64,000 bases of DNA from Pseudomonadota bacterium. Its GTDB lineage: Bacteria > Pseudomonadota > Gammaproteobacteria > Steroidobacterales > Steroidobacteraceae. Made by a program: the position numbers and the translations under genes. Below the pieces are notes generated by a model. It had not been told where the DNA came from and ran no database searches. It worked only from the letters and a program-made list of their open reading frames with translations. The DNA lies in NCBI GenBank assembly GCA_016713725.1, contig JADJOO010000016.1, positions 1 to 64,000 on the forward strand, given 5' to 3'. Below, one piece after another: positions 35,133-43,577 of the stretch (positions within the stretch are counted from its first letter, which is position 1; each line of letters begins with the position of its first letter).

Positions 35133-35974
35133 GCGCCGTCCCGCCGACCCGCACGCCCGGCGCCGTCCCTGGCAGTCATGCCGAAGTGACGATGGCCGCC
35201 AACATGCGTCGTGCGCGCCGAGTCGGTTTCGAGACGATCGTCATCCGCGAATTCAGCCGCATCATGCGCATCTGGGGCCAGACGCTGGTGCCACCCGTGA
35301 TCACGGCGACCTTGTACTTCATCATCTTCGGCAGCCTGATCGGCGGGCGCATCGGGCAGATGGGCGGCTACACCTACCTGCAGTACATCGCCCCGGGCCT
35401 GATCATGATGTCCGTGATCACCAACAGTTACGGCAACGTGGTGTCGTCGTTCTTCGGCGCCAAGTTCGGCCGGCACATCGAGGAACTGCTCGTCTCGCCG
35501 CTGCCCAGCTGGCTGATCGTGCTGGGCTACGTCGCGGGCGGCATGCTGCGCGGATTGCTGGTCGGGCTGATCGTGACGATCATCGCGCTGTTTTTCACGC
35601 GCCTGCACGTCGAGCACCTGTTCGTGGTGATCGCGGCCGTGCTGCTCACCTCGGTCGTGTTCGCGCTCGGCGGCTTCGTCAACGCCGTGTTCGCCAAGAA
35701 CTTCGACCAGATCACGTTCGTGCCGACCTTCATCCTGACGCCGATGACTTACCTCGGAGGCGTGTTCTACTCGATCCAGATGCTGCCAGAGTGGGCGCAG
35801 GCGGTCTCGAAAGCGAACCCGATCCTCTACATGGTGAGCGCTTTCCGTTACGGCTTCCTCGGGCAATCCGATGTCGACGTCGGTTTTTCGTTCGCGATCA
35901 TGACCTTGTCGGTGGTGGTGCTGTTCGCAGCCTGCGTGTGGCTGATGAACAAGGGCACGGGCACCAGGGAATGA
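35129..35974 (+). CDS. yadH: ABC-2 transporter permease (YadH-like)
   Basis: 281 residues, six membrane helices, ABC-2 family: GFETIVIREFSRIMRIWGQTLVPPVITATLYFIIFG near the N-terminus and FVPTFILTPMTYLGGVFYSIQMLPEWAQ, the conserved C-terminal ABC-2 motif. It forms the membrane channel for the upstream ATPase. The TGA stop is followed directly by a GGGGTTAGGGG hairpin element. Confidence 0.9.
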   Translation: MSAVPPTRTPGAVPGSHAEVTMAANMRRARRVGFETIVIREFSRIMRIWGQTLVPPVITATLYFIIFGSLIGGRIGQMGGYTYLQYIAPGLIMMSVITNSYGNVVSSFFGAKFGRHIEELLVSPLPSWLIVLGYVAGGMLRGLLVGLIVTIIALFFTRLHVEHLFVVIAAVLLTSVVFALGGFVNAVFAKNFDQITFVPTFILTPMTYLGGVFYSIQMLPEWAQAVSKANPILYMVSAFRYGFLGQSDVDVGFSFAIMTLSVVVLFAACVWLMNKGTGTRE

Positions 35975-36114
35975 GGGGTTAGGGGATAGGGGATAGGGGG
36001 ATAGTCGGATGTTTAGCCACCCTGACGCCGCGTCTCCTCGACAAATCTGCAGAGGATATCCACGCCGTAACTGCACTCCCGACTATCCCCCAACCCCCAT
36101 CCCCTAACCCCTTC
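35975..36114. repeat. TTAGGGG-type hairpin between yadH and the SRAP gene
   Basis: Starts right after the yadH TGA: GGGGTTAGGGGATAGGGGATAGG and the boundary ATAGTCGGAT, then about 65 bases of spacer, then CCCGACTATCCCCC and CCCCTAACCCC units up to 2 bases before the SRAP ATG. The left and right arms pair over more than 30 bases. Confidence 0.8.
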
Positions 36115-36116
36115 CC

Positions 36117-36869
36117 ATGTGCGGTCGCTTCGCCTTCTACTCACCCCACGAAGCCGTCGTCCGGCTCTTCGGGTTGCCGGACGATACGCCCGCGATCGAG
36201 GCGCGTTACAACATCGCGCCGACCACTTTCATCCCCGCGGTCCGCGAGCTGCCTGACGACACCTCGCCCGACATCGCCGCCACGCGGCGTCTCGCGATGC
36301 TCTACTGGGGACTCGTGCCGGTCTGGGCGAAGGACAAGTCGACCGGTGTACGCATGACCAACGCACGCGCGGAAACTTTGCGCGAGAGGCCCGCCTTCCG
36401 CACGGCCTATCGCAAGCGTCGCGCGCTCGTGCCGGCCGATGGGTACTACGAGTGGATGCAGCTCGGGCCCCGCGACAAACAACCCTTTTTCCTGCGGCCC
36501 GCAAGCGGGGGCCCGTTCGCGCTCGCGGCACTGTGGGAAACCTGGCGAGACCCCGTCACGGGCGAGCCGCTCGAGTCGTGCACGCTGATCACAACCTCGC
36601 CGCCAAAGTCGATCGCCTACATCCACGACCGGATGCCGGTGATCATCCCGGCCTCCGCCTATGGGGAGTGGCTCGATCCGCGAAATCAGAACGTGGAGCA
36701 GCTGGACCGGCTGCTGACCGCTGACGGGCCGGGCGAAATGGTTGCGCACCGGGTGAGCCGGCTCGTGAGCAATGCGCGCAACCAGGGTCCGCAGCTGATC
36801 CAACCGGCGGAGGCGCCACCTCAGTCGCTGCTGCTCGACCTCGCGCCCGGGCCTGGCGACGACGAATAG
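36117..36869 (+). CDS. SRAP-family abasic-site DNA-protein crosslink protein (YedK/HMCES)
   Basis: 250 residues beginning MCGRF: after Met removal Cys2 becomes the catalytic N-terminal residue that links to abasic sites in single-stranded DNA. Other conserved blocks are ARYNIAPT, WGLVPVWAKD, NARAETL, LVPADGYYEW (catalytic Glu) and HDRMPVII (catalytic His). It shields abasic sites from strand breaks. The repeat hairpin ends 2 bases before the ATG. Confidence 0.92.
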   Translation: MCGRFAFYSPHEAVVRLFGLPDDTPAIEARYNIAPTTFIPAVRELPDDTSPDIAATRRLAMLYWGLVPVWAKDKSTGVRMTNARAETLRERPAFRTAYRKRRALVPADGYYEWMQLGPRDKQPFFLRPASGGPFALAALWETWRDPVTGEPLESCTLITTSPPKSIAYIHDRMPVIIPASAYGEWLDPRNQNVEQLDRLLTADGPGEMVAHRVSRLVSNARNQGPQLIQPAEAPPQSLLLDLAPGPGDDE

Positions 36870-36948
36870 TGCGTTTGCCTTGGGAAAACGCTTCGTAGGT
36901 CACCCGCTGCCTCGCGCAACCGTGCGGCTCGGTGCAGAATTCCGCCCC

Positions 36949-37617
36949 ATGCAGTGCACGCCTCACGCCGGCAAGATTTTCGCCATCGGTTTCTACAAGA
37001 CCGGCACGACGACAATCTACGAAGCGCTGAAGGTCCTGGGGTATCGCACGATCAACGGCGACAAGATCGGCAGCTACCCGGGCGCCGACGACGGCGAGAC
37101 GCTGCTGCGGCAGATCGAGCGCGGCGACTATCGGCTGCCGACGTTCGAGCTCTTCGATGCGTTCACCGACAACCCCTATTTCCACCTGTGGCGCGAAATC
37201 CATGAGCAGTATCCGGACGCGAAGTACATCCTGACGGTGCGCGACGAACGACGCTGGATCGAGAGCTGCGCAAGCTTCTACCGCAATCGCCGGATCCGGC
37301 CGATGCGCGTGTGGATGTTCGGCAAGCATGCGAACCCGGGCGACAGTGCCGAGAGCCGGCAGGCGTGGCTCGAGGCGTACCGTGCACACAATATGGCCGT
37401 GCGCGAACATTTCCGCAGTCGACCCGACCAGTTCCTCGAATTCGACCCGACACAGATGCGTGCCTGGGGACCGCTGTGCGAGTTCCTCGGCAAGCCCGCG
37501 CCCAGCGAGCCGTGGCCACACGCCAACGTGACGCAGTCCGACAAGCCGTGGCGCGGCGCATGGCGTCGCATGCGCCGCGCGCTCGGGATGGAAATGGAAA
37601 CTCCCGACGACGACTGA
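36949..37617 (+). CDS. Sulfotransferase-like P-loop protein
   Basis: 222 residues. The N-terminal IFAIGFYKTGTTTIYEALKVLGY holds the sulfotransferase 5'-phosphosulfate loop (KTGTTT), and YILTVRDERRWIESCASFYR resembles the 3'-phosphate binding strand with its Arg and Ser. Relatives (Sulfotransfer_4 type) transfer sulfate from PAPS; acceptor unknown. ATG 36949 fits the family start. It is followed by a TTAGGGG-type hairpin. Confidence 0.78.
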   Translation: MQCTPHAGKIFAIGFYKTGTTTIYEALKVLGYRTINGDKIGSYPGADDGETLLRQIERGDYRLPTFELFDAFTDNPYFHLWREIHEQYPDAKYILTVRDERRWIESCASFYRNRRIRPMRVWMFGKHANPGDSAESRQAWLEAYRAHNMAVREHFRSRPDQFLEFDPTQMRAWGPLCEFLGKPAPSEPWPHANVTQSDKPWRGAWRRMRRALGMEMETPDDD

Positions 37618-37627
37618 GGGCCGGCAT

Positions 37628-37723
37628 AAGGGTTAGGGGTTAGGGGTTAGGGGTTGGTCGGAAGAGCGGCCGCGGCATCTGGTTCAGCTGCACCTCCGAC
37701 TAACCCCTATCCCCTATCCCCTA
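37628..37723. repeat. TTAGGGG-type hairpin between the sulfotransferase-like and EF-G-like genes
   Basis: Left arm AAGGGTTAGGGGTTAGGGG, ending TTGGTCGGA; loop about 35 bases; right arm TCCGACTAACCCC and CCCCTATCCCCTA. The last CTA (37721-37723) is the TAG stop codon of the convergent minus-strand EF-G-like gene. Confidence 0.85.
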
Positions 37724-39772
37724 CTCACTCTCTTCGTGCGGCTTGAACGCGGACAACAGTTCCTGCTGCTTGCGCGCCGGCACCGGATCGTAGTGACTCA
37801 GGTCCATTGTGTAGGTGCCTTCGCCACCGGTCAGCGCCTTGAGGCGCGACAGGTAATCCTGCAGTTCGCCGAGCGGCACCAGCGCCGCGATTTCCGATCG
37901 TCCACCCTGCAACGTGTCCTGGCCGTTGATGCGCGCGCGTCGCGTCGCCAGGTCGCTGCTGACGTCGCCGATCGACGCGCTCGGGCAACTGATGACGATG
38001 CGGACGATCGGCTCGAGCACGATCGGCGCCGCCTCCTTGATTGCCTCGACGAAGGCCTTGCGGCCCGCCGACACGAACGCGACTTCCTTCGAGTCCACCG
38101 CGTGATGCTTGCCGTCGTACACGCTCACGCGGATGTCCTGCAGCGTAAACCCGGCTATCGCGCCTTCGGTCAGCACCTGGCGCACGCCTTTCTCGACCGC
38201 GGGGATGAACTGGCCGGGGATCGCTCCGCCCACGACGTCGTCGACGAACTCGAAGCCCGCACCGCGTGCGAGCGGCTCGATGCGCAGGTACACCTCGCCG
38301 AACTGGCCGGCGCCCCCCGTCTGCTTCTTGTGCCGGCAGTGGCCTTCGGCCGGACGTGTGATCGTCTCGCGGTACGGCACCGCAGGCGGACTCGTCTTGA
38401 CTGACACACCATAACGTTCAGTCAGCCGCTGCAGCATCACGCGCAGGTGCAGGTCGCCGAGACCGTACAGCACGGTCTCGTTCTGCGCGACGTGATGTTC
38501 GACGCGCACGCACGGGTCCTCGGACATGAGACGGTGCAGGCCCTCGGACAGCTTCTGCTCGTCACCGCGCTTTTCGGAGCGGATTGCGAGTCCGAGCATC
38601 GCGGGCGGGAAAGTCACGGACTTCAGGTGATAGTTGTCTTCGTCGTGCGAGTCGTGCAGCACGGCGTCGAAATGAATCTCGTCGATCTTGGGTACCGCAC
38701 AGATGTCACCAGGGATGGCCTGGGTTATCTCGGCATGTTCCTTGCCCTGCAGCTGGTAGAGATGCGCGAGCTTGATCGGCTTGCGTGCGTCACCCACCAG
38801 TAGCTGCGCGCCGGGCCGCACGGTGCCCTGGTGTACGCGGAAAATTCCCATCTTGCCGACGAAGGGATCGATCGTGACCTTGAACACGTGCGCGATGACG
38901 TGCCTTGCCGGATCGGGGCTCACGGTCACGCGTTCGGCCGCGTCGCCATCGCCCTTCAGGAACGGCGGCGGATTGCCTTCGGCCGGGTTCGGCGCGAGTC
39001 GCGCCAGCACGGCCAGCAGTTCGGGGATGCCCGCGCCGGTCTCGGCGGAGCAGAAGCAGATCGGAATCAGGTGGTCCTCACGCAGCGCCTGCTCGAACGG
39101 GTCGTGCAGTTGCTCGGGATTCAGCAGCTCCTCGCCCTGCTCCAGGTAGAGCGCCATCAGTTTTTCGTCGACTTCGACCACCTGGTCGATGATTTCGGTG
39201 TGCGCGGCAGTGACCGACGAGAAGTCAGTCGCCTTGCCCTGCGACTGGAAGAAGCAGTCGACGACCGACGCGCCGCCTTCCGCCGGTAGGTTCAGCGGCA
39301 GGCAGCTCCTGCCGAAAGCTTCACGCAGCTCCATCAGCACGTGTTCGGTGCGCGCGTCGCGCGCGTCGATCTTGTTGACGACGACGAGCCGGCACAGGCC
39401 CCTCGTCCGGGCGAACTCCATCATGCGCTGGGTCATCGGCTCGATGCCGTTGACGGCGCTCACGACGATCACCGCCGTCTCCACCGCCTCGAGCGCGCTC
39501 AACGTGCGACCCAGAAAGTCGGGGTATCCCGGCGTGTCGATCATGTTGACGCGACGGCCTTGCGTCTCGAAACCGCAGATCGCGGCATCAAGAGAGTGGA
39601 GCAGGGCTTTCTCCTGCGGATCGAAGTCGCAGACCGTCGTGCCACGGGCGAGCGACCCCTTGGACCGGATTGCACCGGACTGCGCGAGCAAGGCTTCGGC
39701 CAGCAGCGTCTTGCCCGCGCCAGCTTGGCCCACGAGGGCGATATTGCGAATGTCCTGAGTTGTGTAGGGCAT
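37721..39772 (-). CDS. Elongation factor G paralogue (EF-G2 type)
   Basis: 683 residues with all EF-G domains: G1 GQAGAGKT, G3 DTPGYPDF, G4 NKIDARDA, then domain II, III, IV (AEGHCRHKKQTGGAGQFGEVYLRIEP) and V. Switch I is RGTTVCDFDPQEK instead of the RGITI of canonical FusA, as in the EF-G2 group. It is not in a str operon (no rpsL, rpsG or tuf), so it is a secondary paralogue; such forms act in ribosome recycling or under stress, unproven here. ATG 39772. Confidence 0.88.
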   Translation of the reverse strand: MPYTTQDIRNIALVGQAGAGKTLLAEALLAQSGAIRSKGSLARGTTVCDFDPQEKALLHSLDAAICGFETQGRRVNMIDTPGYPDFLGRTLSALEAVETAVIVVSAVNGIEPMTQRMMEFARTRGLCRLVVVNKIDARDARTEHVLMELREAFGRSCLPLNLPAEGGASVVDCFFQSQGKATDFSSVTAAHTEIIDQVVEVDEKLMALYLEQGEELLNPEQLHDPFEQALREDHLIPICFCSAETGAGIPELLAVLARLAPNPAEGNPPPFLKGDGDAAERVTVSPDPARHVIAHVFKVTIDPFVGKMGIFRVHQGTVRPGAQLLVGDARKPIKLAHLYQLQGKEHAEITQAIPGDICAVPKIDEIHFDAVLHDSHDEDNYHLKSVTFPPAMLGLAIRSEKRGDEQKLSEGLHRLMSEDPCVRVEHHVAQNETVLYGLGDLHLRVMLQRLTERYGVSVKTSPPAVPYRETITRPAEGHCRHKKQTGGAGQFGEVYLRIEPLARGAGFEFVDDVVGGAIPGQFIPAVEKGVRQVLTEGAIAGFTLQDIRVSVYDGKHHAVDSKEVAFVSAGRKAFVEAIKEAAPIVLEPIVRIVISCPSASIGDVSSDLATRRARINGQDTLQGGRSEIAALVPLGELQDYLSRLKALTGGEGTYTMDLSHYDPVPARKQQELLSAFKPHEESE

Positions 39773-39900
39773 GTAGGGATGCCTCCGTTGCTTATTTGAC
39801 TCAATCGATGCGCAAAGCATACGCCCGGAGTCAAGCGGCACCACTTCCACTTGCCGGGATTGGCTTTACGCCTCTTTCAAGGTAGAAAGCCGGTACACGC

Positions 39901-39917
39901 GGCACCTGTCAGGTGCC
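39901..39917. promoter_or_regulatory. Perfect palindrome upstream of the receiver protein gene
   Basis: GGCACCT, 3-base spacer, AGGTGCC, 22 bp before the ATG of the next gene, within a 167-bp divergent spacer. It could be an operator or an mRNA hairpin near the ribosome site. No protein is known to bind it. Confidence 0.4.
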
Positions 39918-39939
39918 TCCAGAAGGACCCAGGGATTAC

Positions 39940-41436
39940 ATGACGACGGGCAAGCGCGCCCTGATCGTGGACGATTCACGATCGGCAAGAGTCATCCTGA
40001 GCCGGATGCTCGAACAGCAAGGCATGACCGTGGATACGGCCGAGTCGGCCGAGCAGGCGCTCGAATACCTGCAGCGGAGCCGGCCCGACGTCATTTTCAT
40101 GGATCACCTGATGCCGGGCATGGATGGATTCCAGGCCGTGCAGACCATCAAGGCCGACCCGCTGACCGCGACGATCCCGCTCATGATGTACACCTCGCAG
40201 GAAGGCGAACTGTACGTCAGCCAGGCGCGCGCCCTCGGCGCGGGCGGCGTGCTGCCGAAGACGGTGCGGCCGGTCGACGTGTCACGGATTCTGTACCAGC
40301 TCCACCTGCTGCCGGATCGACGGACTCAACGCCAGGCACTGTTCCCGGGGCCGGCTGCGGCTGCGGCGATGGCAGCCGAACGGTCGCCAGACGAGGCGGC
40401 CATGGCGGCGGCGCTGGCGGCTGCGAACCCGGACGACACCCAGGCGGTCGATGCGCTGTCGGCCACGGGGACCCGGCCAGCGCTGGCGGCGGCACCGCTG
40501 GCGCCTTCGCCGGCTTCGATGGCCTTTACGCCGGCGCTGGCGTCCGAGCTTCAGGCGGGTCTGCGGAACTCCGTCCAGCATCTGGTGCGGGAACAGCTGA
40601 CCGAGCAGCGTCGGTTCCTGCTCGCCACGTTCGAGGCTTTCGCGCGCCGGCTGACCAGCGAGATGAAGGAGAGCATCGGCAGAATTCCGACGGCACCTAC
40701 TTTCGAATCGCTCACGCCACAGCCGCCGCGCCGCCAGTGGTGGCCGGTCCTGCTCACCGCTCTTTTTGCGGCCGTACCCGCCGCAGTGCTCGGCTACGTT
40801 GCGTGGCAGGCGAACGTGTCCAACGCGTCCCTCGTGCGTGAGCTCGCCGATTCGCAGGCCGCAGTCGAACGGGCGAAAGCGGCGGCGGCGATTGCGGCCG
40901 CGGCCGCGAGTGCCGCCGTCGCAAGCAACACACTGCTGGCAGCCGCGCCGGCGGGCGGAGGCATCGGTGGATCGACCTCGGGCCCGATTGCGACCGAGTA
41001 CGTTCCCTACGGCGAGACCCCGCTGGCGGGCAGTCGCCTGGAGCGGTTGCGCGCGCTGGCCTCGACGCTCGAAACGCAGCAGTTCAAGGGCCGCATCCGC
41101 GTCGAGTCCTACGTCGGCGACTTTTGCCTGGGCGGCAATGCGAACGAAGGCTTCTCCCCGGCAGACGTCGACTTGCCAGCGACCAAGTGCGATCTCGTGG
41201 GTAATCCCTTCGACGACTCGCTATCGGTGGCGCAGCGGCAGTCAGTCGGCTTCGCCAATTTCGTGGCAATCTTGCGCCGCCGCACCGGTGGCGACATCCA
41301 GATCGAAGTGGTCAACGGCGGGCGCAGCCAGCCCGTCGCGTACCCCGAGCAGGACGAGAAGACTACGGCCGGCAGCTGGAACACGGTCGCGGCGAGGAAC
41401 AATAGAGTCGAATTCCACGTCCTGCCGGCCTCATGA
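39940..41436 (+). CDS. Membrane-anchored receiver-domain protein with OmpA-like C-terminus
   Basis: 498 residues. Residues 5-125 are a complete response-regulator receiver: acidic pair D11/D12, phosphoacceptor D55 (VIFMDHLMPGMDGF), T85/S86 and K107. An Ala-rich linker (135-200) and a helical segment (200-245) lead to one membrane helix (268-289), an Ala-rich coiled-coil stretch (295-335) and a C-terminal domain (380-498, RIRVESYVGDFCLG ... NNRVEFHVLP) that resembles OmpA-like folds. If so, phosphorylation inside the cell is tied to a periplasmic domain. No histidine kinase is adjacent. Confidence 0.72.
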   Translation: MTTGKRALIVDDSRSARVILSRMLEQQGMTVDTAESAEQALEYLQRSRPDVIFMDHLMPGMDGFQAVQTIKADPLTATIPLMMYTSQEGELYVSQARALGAGGVLPKTVRPVDVSRILYQLHLLPDRRTQRQALFPGPAAAAAMAAERSPDEAAMAAALAAANPDDTQAVDALSATGTRPALAAAPLAPSPASMAFTPALASELQAGLRNSVQHLVREQLTEQRRFLLATFEAFARRLTSEMKESIGRIPTAPTFESLTPQPPRRQWWPVLLTALFAAVPAAVLGYVAWQANVSNASLVRELADSQAAVERAKAAAAIAAAAASAAVASNTLLAAAPAGGGIGGSTSGPIATEYVPYGETPLAGSRLERLRALASTLETQQFKGRIRVESYVGDFCLGGNANEGFSPADVDLPATKCDLVGNPFDDSLSVAQRQSVGFANFVAILRRRTGGDIQIEVVNGGRSQPVAYPEQDEKTTAGSWNTVAARNNRVEFHVLPAS

Positions 41437-42516
41437 GCGCGGCGCAGCTGATCATCTACGGCGCCACGGGATACACGGGCGAACTGATCGCGCGCGAAGC
41501 GGTTCGCCGCGGACTCCATCCCGTGCTGGCCGGCCGCAACGAGGCGGCGGTCGCCGGGTTAGCGCGGGAACTCGGTTGCGACTCTCGCATCGCGTCGCTC
41601 GACGATCCCGATGCACTCGATCGCGCTCTGCAGGGCGCGACCGTGACGCTGCACTGCGCGGGACCGTTTGCGGCCACGTCGGCGCCGATGGTTGCAGCGT
41701 GCCTCCGCCAGCGCAGTCATTACCTCGACATCACCGGCGAAATCGACGTGCTCGAAGCCGTGCATGAGCGTGATCCGTTGGCGCGGCAGGCGGGCGTCGT
41801 GTTGTGCCCGGCCACGGGCTTCGACGTGGTTCCAACCGATTGCATTGCGGCGCGTCTGCAGCAGGAATTGCCCGACGCGACCTACCTGTCGCTCGGTTTC
41901 GCCTGCGCGCGGCCGGCCGAGCCGAGGCACGCTCAAGACCAGCATCGAAAACCTTGCGCGCGGTGGTCGCATTCGCAGCGCAGGGCGCATCACGCCGGTC
42001 GTTCACGCCTTCCGTGAGCGCGAAATCGATTTCGGCGAAGGCACGCTCACGGCGGTGACGATTCCGTGGGGCGACGTGAGCACCGCCTACTGGACGACCG
42101 GTATCGGCAACATCGAGTGCTACATCGCGATGCCGGCCGCCAGCATCGCCAAGCTGAAGCTTTTGAACACGTTCGGCGGGTTGCTGCGGTTTGGCCCGCT
42201 GCAGGGACTGCTGAAACGCATCGCGTCCAGGGGTCCGGCGGGGCCGGATGCGGCTGCGCGTGCGGCAAGCACGATGCTCGTGTGGGGCGAAGCCCAGGCG
42301 CCGAGCGGCGACCGGGTGACGGCACGGGTTCGCGTGGCCAATGGCTACGACGTCACCGTGCATGCATCACTCGCGATTGCCCAGCACCTGCTCGACGGCC
42401 AGCCCGCCGAGCCCGGTCACCGCACGCCATCGCAGGTCATGGGCAGCGGCTTCGTCGAGGCGCTGCCCGGCTCGAGCCGCATCGAGATCGTCCGTGACCG
42501 CGCCTGGTACGCATGA
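41433..42516 (+). pseudogene. Saccharopine dehydrogenase-like / trans-acting enoyl reductase family protein, frameshifted
   Basis: Rossmann start LIIYGATGYTGELIAREAVRRGL, then LHCAGPFAATSAPMVAACL and YLDITGEIDVLEAVHERD, matching the saccharopine dehydrogenase-like family (mycobacterial trans-acting enoyl reductase relatives). The frame changes near 41915-41922; the rest (SRGTLKTSIENLARGGRIRS ... VMGSGFVEALPGSSRIEI) is in the next frame and ends at 42516. Corrected length about 360 residues. It overlaps the receiver gene by 4 bp and the YheT gene by 4 bp, so an intact gene is expected and the shift may be a sequence error. Confidence 0.78.
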
Positions 42517-43577
42517 GCGCTGCGCCCCGAACCACGGCCGACGCGTCACTTGACTTCGTGCCGCCATGGCGGCTGCGACATCACCACGTGCAGTCGATCT
42601 ACCCGAGCCTGCCGCTGCGACGTACGGGGGTCGAGCGGCGCGCGTCCGTGCTGCGCCAGGCGACGCGCGACGTAATAGTCGATTGCGGCGACGGCGTGCG
42701 CTTGCTCGCGCTGGTCGCAACGCAGGCTGACGCGGGACGGCCGCGGTCCGACCGCGTGGCCGTGTTGCTGCACGGTTGGGAAGGCAGCGCGAACTCGTTG
42801 TACCTGCTCTCGCTCGGACAGAAACTCTTCGATGCCGGCTACGACGTCGCGCGTCTCAACCTGCGCGATCACGGCGAGAGTCACCATCTCAATGCTGGAA
42901 TCTTCCATTCGTGCCGCATCGCCGAAGTGGTCGGTGCCGTGCGGGAACTGCAGCGACAGCATCCGGGCAAGCGGCTCGTACTCGCGGGATTCTCGCTCGG
43001 GGGCAACTTCTGCCTGCGCGTCGGCGCACGCGCGGCAGTGGCGGGCATCGCCGTCTCGCGCATCGTCGCGGTCTGCCCGGTGATCGATCCCGAACACACG
43101 CTGGCGCGGCTCGAGTCGGGGTGGGCGCTGTACCGCGAATACTTCGTGTGGAAATGGCGTCGCTCGCTGCGCAAGAAGCGCGAGGCGTGGCCCGAAGTGT
43201 ACCAGTCGCTCGACGACATCCTCGAACTGGGTAACCTCACCGAGATGACCCGTCGGCTGGCATGCGGCTACGGCGGGTTTCCGTCGTTGCAGGAATACCT
43301 GCGGGGTTACGCGCTGGTCGGCCGGACGCTCGAGCCGCTGGAAGCGCTGGGTGACGCGCGGGTTCGTATCATCGCGGCTGACGATGACCCGATCATCCCC
43401 GCAGCGGACCTCGAGCGCATCGCGCGACCCTCGGTGCTCACCATCACGCGTACGCGCTACGGCGGGCATTGCGGCTTCTACGATGGCGTCGCCGGGTCGA
43501 CCTGGGTCGAGCGACAGGTCCTTGCGTCGTTCGACTCCGGCCGAGTCCCAGGGAAGCCCTGTACAGGTCTTCCCTAG
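42513..43577 (+). CDS. YheT-family alpha/beta hydrolase
   Basis: 354 residues: FVPPWRLRHHHVQSIYPSL at the N-terminus is typical of the YheT/EMB8 group, followed by VLLHGWEGSANS (oxyanion region), nucleophile elbow GFSLGGN, and GGHCGF with the catalytic His. E. coli YheT is a putative esterase without a settled substrate. ATG overlaps the previous stop (ATGA). Confidence 0.85.
   Translation: MSAAPRTTADASLDFVPPWRLRHHHVQSIYPSLPLRRTGVERRASVLRQATRDVIVDCGDGVRLLALVATQADAGRPRSDRVAVLLHGWEGSANSLYLLSLGQKLFDAGYDVARLNLRDHGESHHLNAGIFHSCRIAEVVGAVRELQRQHPGKRLVLAGFSLGGNFCLRVGARAAVAGIAVSRIVAVCPVIDPEHTLARLESGWALYREYFVWKWRRSLRKKREAWPEVYQSLDDILELGNLTEMTRRLACGYGGFPSLQEYLRGYALVGRTLEPLEALGDARVRIIAADDDPIIPAADLERIARPSVLTITRTRYGGHCGFYDGVAGSTWVERQVLASFDSGRVPGKPCTGLP
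43551..43576. terminator. Hairpin between convergent hydrolase and kinase genes
   Basis: AGGGAAG and CTTCCCT arms around an inner CCTGTACAGG palindrome, covering the last codons of the YheT gene and the stop of the minus-strand kinase gene. There is no U tract. A possible bidirectional terminator. Confidence 0.4.

Noticed and set aside
36949..37617. Nucleotide kinase reading of the P-loop protein
   Set aside because: The KTGTTT loop with the later YILTVRDERRWIES strand fits sulfotransferases better than a GxxxxGKT kinase.
37721..39772. Canonical fusA or a tetracycline-resistance protection protein
   Set aside because: There are no rpsL, rpsG or tuf neighbours and switch I differs from FusA; TetM/TetO-specific features are not seen. 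EF-G2-type paralogue fits better.
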